From: Bacteroidales bacterium
Lineage (GTDB): Bacteria > Bacteroidota > Bacteroidia > Bacteroidales > UBA4417
DNA: 64,000 nucleotides
Direction: 5' to 3'
Assembly (NCBI GenBank): GCA_016707785.1
Contig: JADJGZ010000056.1
Location: 18,620-82,619 of the forward strand
The notes beneath the pieces are model-generated. The model saw only the letters and a list, made by a program, of their open reading frames with translations, did not search any database and was not told where the DNA came from. A program made the translations under genes and the position numbers. The stretch's first letter is position 1, and each line of letters opens with the position of its first letter. Below, one piece after another: positions 35,434-45,100 of the stretch.

Positions 35434-37995
35434 ATGAATAAGAAGAGAATATATCGAATCCTATTTGTTTTATTGACTTTCCTGACGATAGCAGGAGTTG
35501 CCGGAATATTGCTTCAACAGTATTTTAACGATAAAATCAGGGATTTGTTCATCAGGGAACTTAACAAGCAGCTTTCAGCTGAAGTTCAGGTTCAACAAGT
35601 CAAACTCAGCGTGTTCAGGGATTTCCCATCTGCATCTGTAAGGGTTACGGGTTTGACTATGAAAGAAGCCGTGAAACGCCCCAATAAGGGAATATTGATG
35701 AAGGCGGGCCTTATTTCATTACGTTTCAGTTTGTTTGATCTTTTCACCAATAATATATCGGTGACTAACATCATGATTTCCAATGCAAAGTTCAATATGC
35801 GGGAGTACCGGGATGGCACCGATAATTATCACTTCTGGAAATCATCAGGTGCCAAAACAGGCAAAGACCTAAAAATCGATCTGCAAAAAATCATCATACT
35901 GAATAGCCGTATCACCTACCTCGATGAATCATCAGGTGAGGATTACCGTTTCATGTTGAAAGAGACTTTGATGAAGGGAAAGTTTTCATCTGACGAATAC
36001 CTGTTGGATGCTTCCGGGGATCTGAATATTGAATTGTTTACCAGTAATCATATCAATTACCTGAAAGACCGTAATACCGCCCTTGAAATTATTATGAAAA
36101 TAGAGGATTCAAAGGGCTTTTACCAGATTCAGAAAGGGAACATTCGTTTTGCCGAATTGGGTTTAGGCGTGAAGGGAACCATATTACACAGTAATAATCT
36201 GAAAGAAATCGACCTTTCCATTGAAACTACCTCAGCTACATTATCTGAATTGGTTTCCACCATCCCTGCAAAGTACCTTAAGCAGCTTGATGATTACAGG
36301 TTTGAAGGGGATGCCATACTAACAGCCAAGGTAAAGGGGAGTTACAACGGCAGTGAAATCCCTGCTATACAAGCTCAGTTATCACTGGTTGAAGGGGTGA
36401 TAGGCAAGAAAAGTGCAAGGGTTTCCCTCGAAGACGTCAGTTTATCAGCAACATATAACTCCGGACAGAATCGCAATAATGAACAGCTTAGTATTAATGA
36501 AATAAAAGGGAAACTCAGGAATGGCTTCATTTCAGGCAATCTAAAGATGACGGGATTCAAATCCAGTATGATTAAAGCTACCCTGAAAGCCGATGTAGAT
36601 CTTAATGATGCCAAAGAACTGCTGAATACCGATACCATTACAGAAATGAATGGAAGACTATTGTTAGATGGTGTTTTTGAAGGACGATTGGCAGATTTGA
36701 ATAAACCCGCATTGACTGATCTTCCCCGCTGCCGGCTTTCAGGAAAGCTGCAGGTTTCAAAAGCTGTACTCGGACTTAAGGGTTATTCGCTTCCGATGGA
36801 AAAAATAGACGGAGAAATGCTCTTTGCAAACAATTCCCTTCAACTCCGGAATCTCTCATTCCTGATGGGGAAAAGTGATTTCAAGGCTAAGGGTAATGTA
36901 GAAAACCTGATGGCCTGGCTACTGGTGAAAAATCAAAAACTTAGTTTTCAGGGAGATATATCTTCTAATCGGACGGATTGGGATGAGATATCGGAAAGTA
37001 GTTCAGGAAGTGGAGAGTATCATTTTACCTTGCCTTCAGATATTGAAATTCAGGGATTGCGCCTGCATGTTAAAAATTTCACTTTCAGGAAATTCCAGGC
37101 AGCTTCAATTTCTGCAGACTTAAAGATGAAAAACAAGGTGATATCAGCAACAAATATCCTGATGCAATCCATGAAAGGTGTTGTTAGCGGACAAGCATCC
37201 ATTAATGGTTCAAGTCAGGATCATGCTTTGATTCAATGTAAGGTTACTATCAGCAAAGTAAACCTGAAGAGTCTTTTTGCAGAATTCGGAAATTTTGGCA
37301 CCACTGATCTTACCCATGAAAACCTTGATGGAACTATTACAGCGGATGTTGTATTTGCTTCTGTTATGTATCCCAATCTTGATATGGACCTGCCGTCGGT
37401 AAAAGCCCATGCTGATATCCGTGTGGAAAACGGCCGTCTTGTAAATTATGAACCAATGAAAGGTCTTTCTAAATTCCTGAGGGTGGAAGACCTGGCAGAT
37501 ATCCGTTTTGAAACACTTCAAAACCAGATTGATATTGCAAATAGAATCATTTATATACCGGTAATGCAGATCAAATCCAGTGCTATCGATCTGAACCTTA
37601 TGGGAACCCATACTTTCGACAATGAGTTGGATTATCATTTCAGCCTGTCATTAGCGGACCTGATGGCTGCTAAATTCAACAAAAGAAACCCGGGATATAA
37701 CAAAACATCAGAGTTTGGGCCTATAGAGGATGATGGCCGTGGAAGGACGATGGTTTATGTTTCTATGACCGGAACAGTTGATAATCCGGTATTTGCATAT
37801 GATAAGAAAGCAGTGAGGGATAAAATTGCCACTCAACTGAAAAGCCAGAAAGTTGAACTTAAGGAGGTATTTAAAAAAGAATTCGGAGGTGGACAGGATT
37901 CAATCATGTCTAAACAACAGACAAAAGAGAAAACGATACAGAAAAAACAAGAGGAAGGGAAGTTTGTGATTGAATGGGATGATGATAAAAAATGA
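35434..37995 (+). CDS. AsmA-like envelope protein
   Basis: An 853-residue protein with one N-terminal membrane anchor (about 7-28) and a long, beta-rich periplasmic body. The N-terminal AsmA signature is recognisable (LNKQLSAEVQVQQVKLSVF, GLISLRFSLFDLF), and the C-terminal half carries the AsmA_2-like pattern (SISADLKMKNKVI, VENGRLVNYEPMKGLSKF, IDLNLMGTHTFDNELDYHF). Related proteins (AsmA, TamB) are bridge-like and thought to move phospholipids or support outer-membrane assembly; that role is inferred. The tail is very basic and Gln/Lys-rich. The start at 35434 follows from the -7 element upstream. Confidence 0.85.
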   Translation: MNKKRIYRILFVLLTFLTIAGVAGILLQQYFNDKIRDLFIRELNKQLSAEVQVQQVKLSVFRDFPSASVRVTGLTMKEAVKRPNKGILMKAGLISLRFSLFDLFTNNISVTNIMISNAKFNMREYRDGTDNYHFWKSSGAKTGKDLKIDLQKIIILNSRITYLDESSGEDYRFMLKETLMKGKFSSDEYLLDASGDLNIELFTSNHINYLKDRNTALEIIMKIEDSKGFYQIQKGNIRFAELGLGVKGTILHSNNLKEIDLSIETTSATLSELVSTIPAKYLKQLDDYRFEGDAILTAKVKGSYNGSEIPAIQAQLSLVEGVIGKKSARVSLEDVSLSATYNSGQNRNNEQLSINEIKGKLRNGFISGNLKMTGFKSSMIKATLKADVDLNDAKELLNTDTITEMNGRLLLDGVFEGRLADLNKPALTDLPRCRLSGKLQVSKAVLGLKGYSLPMEKIDGEMLFANNSLQLRNLSFLMGKSDFKAKGNVENLMAWLLVKNQKLSFQGDISSNRTDWDEISESSSGSGEYHFTLPSDIEIQGLRLHVKNFTFRKFQAASISADLKMKNKVISATNILMQSMKGVVSGQASINGSSQDHALIQCKVTISKVNLKSLFAEFGNFGTTDLTHENLDGTITADVVFASVMYPNLDMDLPSVKAHADIRVENGRLVNYEPMKGLSKFLRVEDLADIRFETLQNQIDIANRIIYIPVMQIKSSAIDLNLMGTHTFDNELDYHFSLSLADLMAAKFNKRNPGYNKTSEFGPIEDDGRGRTMVYVSMTGTVDNPVFAYDKKAVRDKIATQLKSQKVELKEVFKKEFGGGQDSIMSKQQTKEKTIQKKQEEGKFVIEWDDDKK

Positions 37996-38003
37996 TGAAA
38001 GAA

Positions 38004-38160
38004 TTCGACAATTTGACGATTTGACGATTTGACGATTCGACGATTCGACGACGATTCGACGACGATTCGACGATTCGACGATTCGACGATTTCCCGAATG
38101 GAAGCCTTTGGCTCGACAATTTGACAATTTGAAAATTCGACAATTTGAAAATTTGAAAAT
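38004..38160. repeat. TTYGACRA octamer array with embedded TTTCCCGAA element
   Basis: About ten tandem 8-nt units (TTCGACAA, TTTGACGA, TTCGACGA), two of them with an extra CGA, fill 38004-38089. The element TTTCCCGAATGGAAGCCTTT plus GGCTC (38090-38114) follows, then more TTTGACAA / TTTGAAAA units to 38160. The family also occurs at 20625-20842 in the opposite orientation. The rest of the gap to 38387 holds G-rich low-complexity sequence (38220-38270) and a one-mismatch -7 element (GACATTTG, 38351-38358) for the PPK2 gene. Confidence 0.65.
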
Positions 38161-38387
38161 GAGGAGATGCGCTGAATGGAGTATTTAGATTAGAATGAAA
38201 AACATTATAGGTGGCTACTCCCCTTATTTAGGGGGCGGGGGACATTGGGGCGGGTGGGGGCTATCCAATTTTGCCCTATTCGGCAATTTGAAAATTTTGG
38301 TAATAGGGAAATGTGAGAATGTGGTTAGTGCAAATTAATGTAAATATTAACGACATTTGCTAATATCACCTGACTTAGAATAACTTC

Positions 38388-39287
38388 ATGAAATACAATG
38401 AACTAATATATCCCCCGGGATCGGGAAAGAAACTGGAAGCCTTTTCTACTGAGAGTTCCGGACAGTATAAAAGCAAGAAGGATGCAGAGAAAGACCTGGT
38501 CACTGGCATTGAAGAACTATCCAAATTGCAGGATCTGCTGTATGCCCACGATCAGTTCTCGGTGCTGATTATCTTCCAGGCAATGGATGCGGCAGGAAAG
38601 GATGGTACAATAAAACATGTGATGTCAGGGATCAATCCTCAGGGTTGTCATATTACCAGTTTTAAGGCACCGTCTCAGGAAGAGCTTGATCATGACTACC
38701 TGTGGAGATGCATGAAACAATTACCTGAACGGGGACGTATTGGAATTTTCAATCGTTCCTATTATGAAGAGGTGCTGGTAACCCGGGTCCATCCTGAATA
38801 TCTGCAGTACCAGAAATTGCCGGAATTAAAGAATGACTCCGATAAAGATCCTGAATTCTGGAAACAGCGCTATGATGACATTAATCATTTTGAGAAATAC
38901 CTTTCAAATAATGGTACCCTGATTCTTAAATTTTTCTTGCATGTTTCTAAGGAAGAACAAAAGGTCAGGCTACTGGAACGAATTATGGATCCTTCTAAAA
39001 ACTGGAAGTTCAATATCCAGGACGTGAATGAGCGGGAGCTTTGGCCGGAATATATGAAAGCCTACGAAGAAATGCTTAAGCATACATCAACTTCCACCGC
39101 TCCCTGGTATGTAATTCCTGCCGACAAGAAGTGGTTTATGCGGACTGCTGTTAGCCGCATCATCCTTGAGAGGGTTAAAAACCTCAACCTGCATTATCCA
39201 AAAATCACCAGTCAGCAAAAGAAAGACCTGGCGAAAGCCAAAGAAATGCTTGAAGGGAAACCTGTTCCCTCAAAACCTGCTAAATAA
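38388..39287 (+). CDS. Polyphosphate kinase 2 family protein
   Basis: A 299-residue cytosolic nucleotide kinase that uses inorganic polyphosphate as phosphate donor. Walker A AMDAAGKDG (65-73), the Walker B/lid region IFNRSYYEEVLVTRVHP (about 120-136) and the C-terminal ELWPEYMKAYEEML and WYVIPADKKWFMR are all present, as in PPK2 of the class that phosphorylates AMP and ADP. The length matches the family. It is followed after 22 bp by a histidine kinase on the same strand, suggesting one transcript. Confidence 0.93.
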   Translation: MKYNELIYPPGSGKKLEAFSTESSGQYKSKKDAEKDLVTGIEELSKLQDLLYAHDQFSVLIIFQAMDAAGKDGTIKHVMSGINPQGCHITSFKAPSQEELDHDYLWRCMKQLPERGRIGIFNRSYYEEVLVTRVHPEYLQYQKLPELKNDSDKDPEFWKQRYDDINHFEKYLSNNGTLILKFFLHVSKEEQKVRLLERIMDPSKNWKFNIQDVNERELWPEYMKAYEEMLKHTSTSTAPWYVIPADKKWFMRTAVSRIILERVKNLNLHYPKITSQQKKDLAKAKEMLEGKPVPSKPAK

Positions 39288-39309
39288 AATAACATTATCC
39301 ATTCAAAAC

Positions 39310-40845
39310 ATGGGAATCCGGTTCGTTGGTATTGATAAGTCTGACTTTTATAAGAAGAAACGGTTGTGGAAGATTGTACTGATGTTTTTTGCACTGGTAA
39401 TTATCAGCGTTTCATTGTGGTATTCCAATGTTTTGGTACATAAGATCGCCCAGGATGAACGTTCCAAAATAAAGACATGGGCAAATGCTATTCAGCACAG
39501 GGCGAAGCTTGTAAACTCAACACGTGAGTTTTTCCGTCAGATCCAGGTGGAAGAGAGAAAAAGAGTAGAGTTTTATGCAGAAGCTCAAACACGGGTAGCA
39601 AAAGCGGGACCGGAGGAGGATATCGGACTGTACCTTGAAATAATCGAAAATAATAATTCAATACCGGTTGTACTAACGGATGATAAAGGCATCGTATTGA
39701 ATTCTCGCAACCTTGATTTCCCTATTGAAACAGGTATTAAGATCACTCATGAAAGGTTAAAGGATTTTCTTACATACGATCCAATTATCAGCTCCAATTT
39801 CGGAGTAAAAAATTATATCTATTACAAGGATTCAAAACTATTCACTGACGTACAAAATGTATTGAATAACCTTGTGAATTCTTTTTTCAGTGAGGTAGTC
39901 AATAATTCAGCATCTGTGCCTGTGGTGATCACTGACAGCACACAGACAAAAGTTACTTATTCAGGACATGTTGATACAATTCTGATCAGGGATTCTGCTT
40001 ATCTATCACACCTTATTGATGAGATGATATATGAGAATGATCCCATTGTGATTGAGGTAGCAGATAGGGGAAAGAATTTTATTTATTACAAGGATTCATT
40101 TGTTCTGACACAACTTCGGTATTTCCCCTATATCCAGTTAGCAATTATTGGAATTTTTCTTTTTGTTGCTTACCTGATCTTCAGCACTTCACGCCGCTCG
40201 GAACAGAACCAGGTTTGGGTTGGATTGGCCAAAGAAACAGCTCACCAGTTAGGTACTCCCCTCTCCTCAATGATGGCCTGGGTCGATTACCTGGAAACCA
40301 AAGGGGTTGATCAGGATACTATCATGGAATTACATAAGGATGTGAACCGACTGAAAACAGTTACTGATAGGTTCTCGAAAATTGGCTCCACACCTATTCT
40401 TAAACAGGAAGATATTATCGAACTGATTAATCAGTCGGTGACATACCTTAAAACCAGGACTTCACAAAAAATTCAGTTCTATATCAATGTGATACCTGGT
40501 AAGGCTGCAATCATGGTTCCCCTTAACTATCAACTTTTTGACTGGGTAATTGAAAACCTTGTGAAAAACGCGGTTGATGCGATGTCAAGGTCAGGATCTA
40601 TTACCATAGATATCTTTGATGAAGAAAATACTGTTATAATAGATGTTACAGATAGTGGAAAAGGGATGCCCAGGAAAATGTTTAAAACCATTTTTAATCC
40701 CGGATTCTCAAGTAAGCAACGTGGCTGGGGCCTGGGGTTATCACTCTCAAAACGAATTATTCGGGAGTATCATAAAGGTAAAATCTTTGTTAAAAGCTCG
40801 AATATCGGCAAAGGGACAACCTTTCGGATTATCTTGAATAAGTAA
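39310..40845 (+). CDS. Membrane sensor histidine kinase
   Basis: A 511-residue sensor kinase. TM1 (about 20-38) and TM2 (about 273-292) bracket a periplasmic sensor region of about 230 residues with two similar halves (IPVVLTDDKGIVLNSR and VPVVITDSTQTKVTYS). The phosphoacceptor region is AKETAHQLGTPLSS (H312). The HATPase domain has the N box ENLVKNAVDAM (about 415-425), G1 DSGKGMP (448-454) and G2 RGWGLGLSLSKR (471-482). I chose ATG 39310, 22 bp after the PPK2 stop, because the longer frame runs through the PPK2 coding region. No response regulator is nearby. Confidence 0.93.
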   Translation: MGIRFVGIDKSDFYKKKRLWKIVLMFFALVIISVSLWYSNVLVHKIAQDERSKIKTWANAIQHRAKLVNSTREFFRQIQVEERKRVEFYAEAQTRVAKAGPEEDIGLYLEIIENNNSIPVVLTDDKGIVLNSRNLDFPIETGIKITHERLKDFLTYDPIISSNFGVKNYIYYKDSKLFTDVQNVLNNLVNSFFSEVVNNSASVPVVITDSTQTKVTYSGHVDTILIRDSAYLSHLIDEMIYENDPIVIEVADRGKNFIYYKDSFVLTQLRYFPYIQLAIIGIFLFVAYLIFSTSRRSEQNQVWVGLAKETAHQLGTPLSSMMAWVDYLETKGVDQDTIMELHKDVNRLKTVTDRFSKIGSTPILKQEDIIELINQSVTYLKTRTSQKIQFYINVIPGKAAIMVPLNYQLFDWVIENLVKNAVDAMSRSGSITIDIFDEENTVIIDVTDSGKGMPRKMFKTIFNPGFSSKQRGWGLGLSLSKRIIREYHKGKIFVKSSNIGKGTTFRIILNK

Positions 40846-40974
40846 GCTATTCAGATACAAATGACACTTATCAGTAAATGAATGGACAACTTCACTGATC
40901 CATTTGTGAAAATTGGATCAATCTGTGAATTTCAGGCCCTGTTCTTCCTAAAACAATTATCTCCACCTTAACGT

Positions 40975-42102
40975 ATGTCAGGAATCTACCTTCATATCCC
41001 TTACTGCAAACAAAAATGTCATTATTGCAACTTCTATTCAGTTGCAAACAAAATGCATAGGGAAGAGATTGTTCCGATGATGATGAGAGAACTCAAATTA
41101 CAGAAGGATTATCTGGAAGGAGCATCCATAAACACTATCTATTTTGGCGGGGGCACCCCATCATTGCTTTCCGGCGATGAAATCTCCCTACTTTTATCCG
41201 GGATTCAGGAATTATTTCACGTGGAACCTAATGCTGAAATTACACTTGAAGCAAATCCTGATGACTTAACCCCAGTCAGAATCAAGAACCTTATTCATAC
41301 AGGAATAAACCGCCTGAGTATCGGAATCCAGTCTTTTTCCGATCAGGATTTAGTATTTCTCAACAGGGTGCATTCAGGTAAACAAGCTAAAACTTGTATA
41401 AAACGTGCTCAGGATGCAGGCTTCACCGACCTTAGCATTGACCTGATTTATGGGATCCCCACTTTGTCGTCAGATCAATGGGAATATAACCTCATGACGG
41501 CCCTGGATTTTGATATCCCCCACATATCTGCCTATGCCCTTACCGTTGAGGATAAGACCCCTCTGGCCGTGATGATCCGTAAGGGTAAAATGCCTGACGT
41601 AAACGATGCAGTTCAGTTGCAGCATTTCGAAATGCTTCTTGATCTATTGAATGCCCACGGCTATCAGCATTATGAGATATCAAATTTCTGTTTACCCGGG
41701 AAATATGCCAGGCATAATACCTCCTACTGGAAAGGGATTCCCTATCTGGGTATTGGTCCATCAGCCCATTCTTTCAATGGAGAATCAAGACAGTGGAATG
41801 TGTCAGGTATCACTCCATATATTCAGGCACTTAAAGGAGGGAAATTGCCCTTTGAAAAAGAGGTCCTAAGCCAATCTCAAAAATTCAATGAATACATCAT
41901 GACCTCCCTTCGTACAATATGGGGGTGTGATCTTTCACATATTGAAAAAACCTTCGGGAAGGAGTGGCTTCAGCAAACCATAGAGGATGCATCCATTCAT
42001 ATCAAAAATGAAAGCCTGACTTTACAGAATGATCATCTTACCCTTACTAAAAAAGGGAAATTCCGGGCCGATGGCATTGCTGCAGATTTTTTCAGAGTAT
42101 GA
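40975..42102 (+). CDS. hemW: Radical SAM haem chaperone HemW
   Basis: A 375-residue radical-SAM protein related to coproporphyrinogen III oxidase HemN. The [4Fe-4S] motif CKQKCHYCNF gives C11, C15 and C18 (CX3CX2C), followed by GGGTPSLL and the SAM-binding strands IDLIYGIP. The C-terminal HemW domain includes NTSYWKGIPYLGIGPSAHSF. HemW proteins bind haem and deliver it to respiratory enzymes; true HemN proteins are longer with an N-terminal extension, so HemW is the better name. Cytosolic; no operon partner is evident (129 bp upstream gap, convergent neighbour downstream). Confidence 0.9.
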   Translation: MSGIYLHIPYCKQKCHYCNFYSVANKMHREEIVPMMMRELKLQKDYLEGASINTIYFGGGTPSLLSGDEISLLLSGIQELFHVEPNAEITLEANPDDLTPVRIKNLIHTGINRLSIGIQSFSDQDLVFLNRVHSGKQAKTCIKRAQDAGFTDLSIDLIYGIPTLSSDQWEYNLMTALDFDIPHISAYALTVEDKTPLAVMIRKGKMPDVNDAVQLQHFEMLLDLLNAHGYQHYEISNFCLPGKYARHNTSYWKGIPYLGIGPSAHSFNGESRQWNVSGITPYIQALKGGKLPFEKEVLSQSQKFNEYIMTSLRTIWGCDLSHIEKTFGKEWLQQTIEDASIHIKNESLTLQNDHLTLTKKGKFRADGIAADFFRV

Positions 42103-42179
42103 AGAGTAGCTGGATGGCTTATTGAGTTTTGTAAAAGTTCACTGAAACACCTGAACTTCCATAGGCAAAAAATTTCAAC

Positions 42180-43253
42180 TTATAGATTGAGTCTGAATTC
42201 CAGTCTGACAGGTTGATGGTTTGAATTGTTAAAACCAGTTTCTGCTGTCCTCACCGATTTCAACTCTACATTTGGTGAAATCACAAAAAAATCAAATACT
42301 GTTGTAGGGGTTTTACCAGGAATATAAGGTGCAGCTACCTCACGACTGGTGCTTCTAATGGAATCATAAGCCCATTGCCAGCCTTGCGGAAGGAAATCAC
42401 GGGGCATTCCCGGATGAATTCCTGTGGCCACATTTCCATCCTTTATGAATGTGGGATCATAAGTTGCAGGAGATTGGTTCCACCCCCCTCCAACAATTAC
42501 ATAATTACCTGCATTAAATTCCCTTTCCATGGTCTTTTTCAGCAGGGATAGTTCTTGTTTCCTGACTTCGGCAGCATCACTGTCTGGTGAATTATGGGTA
42601 TTGATTAACACCAGGTCTTTGCCACTTTTGGTGGGAATCCGGGTGAGCAGGAAACATTGTTTGGGCCTAAATAATTCACTTGGCCATTCATCGGGAGAAG
42701 GATAGGCATACCGTAATGCTTCAGAAACTTTGTATTGACTCAAGGTCACAATACCGGCATCAACCTTTCCCATGGGTTCAGAAATGGGAACCGGAACAAA
42801 TCCTGCTTTATAGTTCGGAGCAAAGAAGTAGGAGTATCCTGACATCTTCTCCATTAATCCTTTGAATTGATTGTCGTTGTAAGAACGTTTGGAATTCCTG
42901 TCTATTTCCTGGAGCATGATGAACGAAGGCTGGCTAAGTGAAGCCACTGTATTCAATATACTATTTATATAAGACTGGTATTGCTCCTTTGATGGCCGGA
43001 CCTGCTTCCCTCCTTCGTTAAAAAAATCCATTTCCTTACCCAATCCAGCATGTCCGATATTCCATGTGAAAACGGTAAGGGGTTCATTACCGATCGAATC
43101 CATGGCTGTAGAGCCGAATGCTCCAAGTGTTACAATATCCTTAGGCTTAAATTGGTTTATTGTGGCATTGATCAGAAACACAACAGGTATTGCAATCGCC
43201 AGCAATACAATACTTGAAATAATTACTATCAGCCTTTTCTTTCCCTTTTTCAT
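42180..43253 (-). CDS. Endonuclease/exonuclease/phosphatase-fold membrane protein with altered active site
   Basis: A 357-residue protein anchored by one N-terminal membrane segment (about 8-28). The EEP fold is recognisable from FTWNIGHAG, IMLQEIDRN (metal-binding Glu), VDAGIVTLS, INTHNSPD, VIVGGGWNQSP and NSNHQPVRLEF. Two positions differ from the usual pattern: the Asp of G-D-(F/W)-N is Gly here, and the Asp of S-D-H is Asn. Activity may be reduced, lost or changed, although the catalytic Glu and His remain. Members of this fold cut nucleic acids, phosphoinositides or sphingomyelin; the substrate is unknown. It is convergent with hemW. Confidence 0.82.
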   Translation of the reverse strand: MKKGKKRLIVIISSIVLLAIAIPVVFLINATINQFKPKDIVTLGAFGSTAMDSIGNEPLTVFTWNIGHAGLGKEMDFFNEGGKQVRPSKEQYQSYINSILNTVASLSQPSFIMLQEIDRNSKRSYNDNQFKGLMEKMSGYSYFFAPNYKAGFVPVPISEPMGKVDAGIVTLSQYKVSEALRYAYPSPDEWPSELFRPKQCFLLTRIPTKSGKDLVLINTHNSPDSDAAEVRKQELSLLKKTMEREFNAGNYVIVGGGWNQSPATYDPTFIKDGNVATGIHPGMPRDFLPQGWQWAYDSIRSTSREVAAPYIPGKTPTTVFDFFVISPNVELKSVRTAETGFNNSNHQPVRLEFRLNL

Positions 43254-43465
43254 AAAATCAAATGTTAAACATTGTATTCCGTTGCTATTTCATTTTGCAA
43301 ATCATGAGTCAGTGAATGCAACGGCATTAATGGCTCTGCAATGATATTACTTTGCAATACCATTGCGATTCAGTACAAATTGGAGACATAGGATTCTACA
43401 TCTCCGGCGAAAATAAATTTTTTTCGTTAATTTAGCCTCGCATTCCAACCAAATTAAGGAAACTC

Positions 43466-45004
43466 ATGCCGATTCTAGGATCCATTATTAAAAGTGCCAT
43501 TGAATTTCGTTCCAAAATTCCGATTGAAAGCTTAAAGAACCAGGACCCTTACAAGTCGCAGTTAAAGACTTTACGGAAATTATTGAGAAAAGCTCAAGTC
43601 ACTTCATTTGGAGAAGCCTATGGTTTCCAGGAGATACTCAGGCATCGCGATCCTATTCATTTTTTTCAGCGCCAGGTGCCCTTATTTGATTATTCAACGA
43701 TCAATAAAAAGTGGTGGTACCGTACTTTAAACGGAGAGGCTTATGTATGCTGGCCCGGACAGGTTAAGTATTTTGCACTGAGTTCCGGAACATCCGAAGC
43801 ATCCAGTAAGTATATCCCTGTCACTCCTGATATGCTGAAAGCGATCAAAAAGACCAGCATCATGCAGTTGCTGACACTTTCAAAGTATGATTTATCTAAA
43901 GAATTCTATGAAAAAGGTATACTCATGCTTGGTGGAAGCACTCAATTGGAATTTAACGGAACCTATTATGAAGGAGACCTCTCGGGCATTACAGCCGGGA
44001 ACCTGCCTTTCTGGTTTCAGCATTTTTATAAACCAGGCAATCGCATATCAAAGGAACGTAACTGGACAACCAAACTGGATGAAATTGTAAAAAAAGCCCC
44101 TGAATGGGATATAGGTGTGATTTGTGGTGTGCCGGCCTGGTTGCAAATTTTGCTTGAAAGAATTATTGAGACTTATAATCTGAACACTATTCACGATATC
44201 TGGCCTAACCTTTCCATTTATGTTCATGGAGGTGTTTCATTTACTCCTTATGCCAAGGGATTTGAGAAACTGCTTTCCAAACCTTTGACCTATATGGAAA
44301 CCTACCTGGCATCCGAAGGGTTTATTGCTTACCAGAGCAGGCCAGATACCAGTTCTATGCAGTTAGTACTGGATAATGGTATCTTTTACGAATTTGTTCC
44401 CTTTACTTCGGAAAATTTTGATGAAGACAGCAATCTGAAACCCGATGCCAAAGTTCTTACCATTAAGGAAGTTGAAGAAGGTAAAGATTATGCATTACTT
44501 CTTTCTAGTTGTGCAGGTGCCTGGCGTTACCTGATTGGCGATACCATTCGGTTTACTTCCAAATCACTTGCAGAAATCGTAATCACAGGACGAACTAAGC
44601 ATTACCTGAGTATTTGCGGTGAACATCTCTCCCAGGAAAATATGAACCGTGCTATTGAAATGCTTGAACATCAAATGAATATTTCAGTCAGGGAGTTTTC
44701 AGTAGCGGGAATCAAGCATGAGAATATGTTTGCCCACAAGTGGTATCTAGGCGTAGATGAACCTTTTGATGCTGAACTGGCAGGGCAAAAAATCGATGAT
44801 AACCTCAAAATCCTCAATGATGACTATCGCACTGAAAGGTTGCACGCCATACGTGATGTGATAGTTGAACCACTTTCATCATCGGTCTTCTATGATTGGA
44901 TGAAACGTCATGGAAAAATCGGTGGACAGTTCAAATTCCCCAGGGTTCTTAAGAAGGCCAAACTTGAAGATTGGGAGCTATTCCTGTCGACACTAAAAAA
45001 ATAA
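43466..45004 (+). CDS. GH3 auxin-responsive-promoter family acyl-adenylate enzyme
   Basis: A 512-residue cytosolic protein of the GH3 family, relatives of the plant enzymes that adenylate jasmonate or auxin and conjugate them to amino acids. The ATP-binding loop SSGTSEASSKYIPVT (about 110-124), YMETYLASEGFIAYQ, WRYLIGDTIRFTS and the C-terminal lid GRTKHYLSICGEHLSQENM are visible. Bacterial members are widespread in Bacteroidota but their acyl substrates are mostly unknown. It is separated by 96 bp from a LysE-type exporter, which might export a conjugate; that link is speculative. Confidence 0.88.
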   Translation: MPILGSIIKSAIEFRSKIPIESLKNQDPYKSQLKTLRKLLRKAQVTSFGEAYGFQEILRHRDPIHFFQRQVPLFDYSTINKKWWYRTLNGEAYVCWPGQVKYFALSSGTSEASSKYIPVTPDMLKAIKKTSIMQLLTLSKYDLSKEFYEKGILMLGGSTQLEFNGTYYEGDLSGITAGNLPFWFQHFYKPGNRISKERNWTTKLDEIVKKAPEWDIGVICGVPAWLQILLERIIETYNLNTIHDIWPNLSIYVHGGVSFTPYAKGFEKLLSKPLTYMETYLASEGFIAYQSRPDTSSMQLVLDNGIFYEFVPFTSENFDEDSNLKPDAKVLTIKEVEEGKDYALLLSSCAGAWRYLIGDTIRFTSKSLAEIVITGRTKHYLSICGEHLSQENMNRAIEMLEHQMNISVREFSVAGIKHENMFAHKWYLGVDEPFDAELAGQKIDDNLKILNDDYRTERLHAIRDVIVEPLSSSVFYDWMKRHGKIGGQFKFPRVLKKAKLEDWELFLSTLKK

Positions 45005-45100
45005 ATCGTTCATCAAACAACCCTATTGCTTTATCCAATACCCCTCATAAACCTTTAACCACAATTCATCCACATAATAATAATTAATTCAACCTTATAG

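Noticed and set aside
37900..38143. Minus-strand frames encoding RRIVESSNRR-like repeats
   Set aside because: Translation of the octamer array and the end of the AsmA-like gene; similar spurious frames occur over the related array near 20.8 kb.
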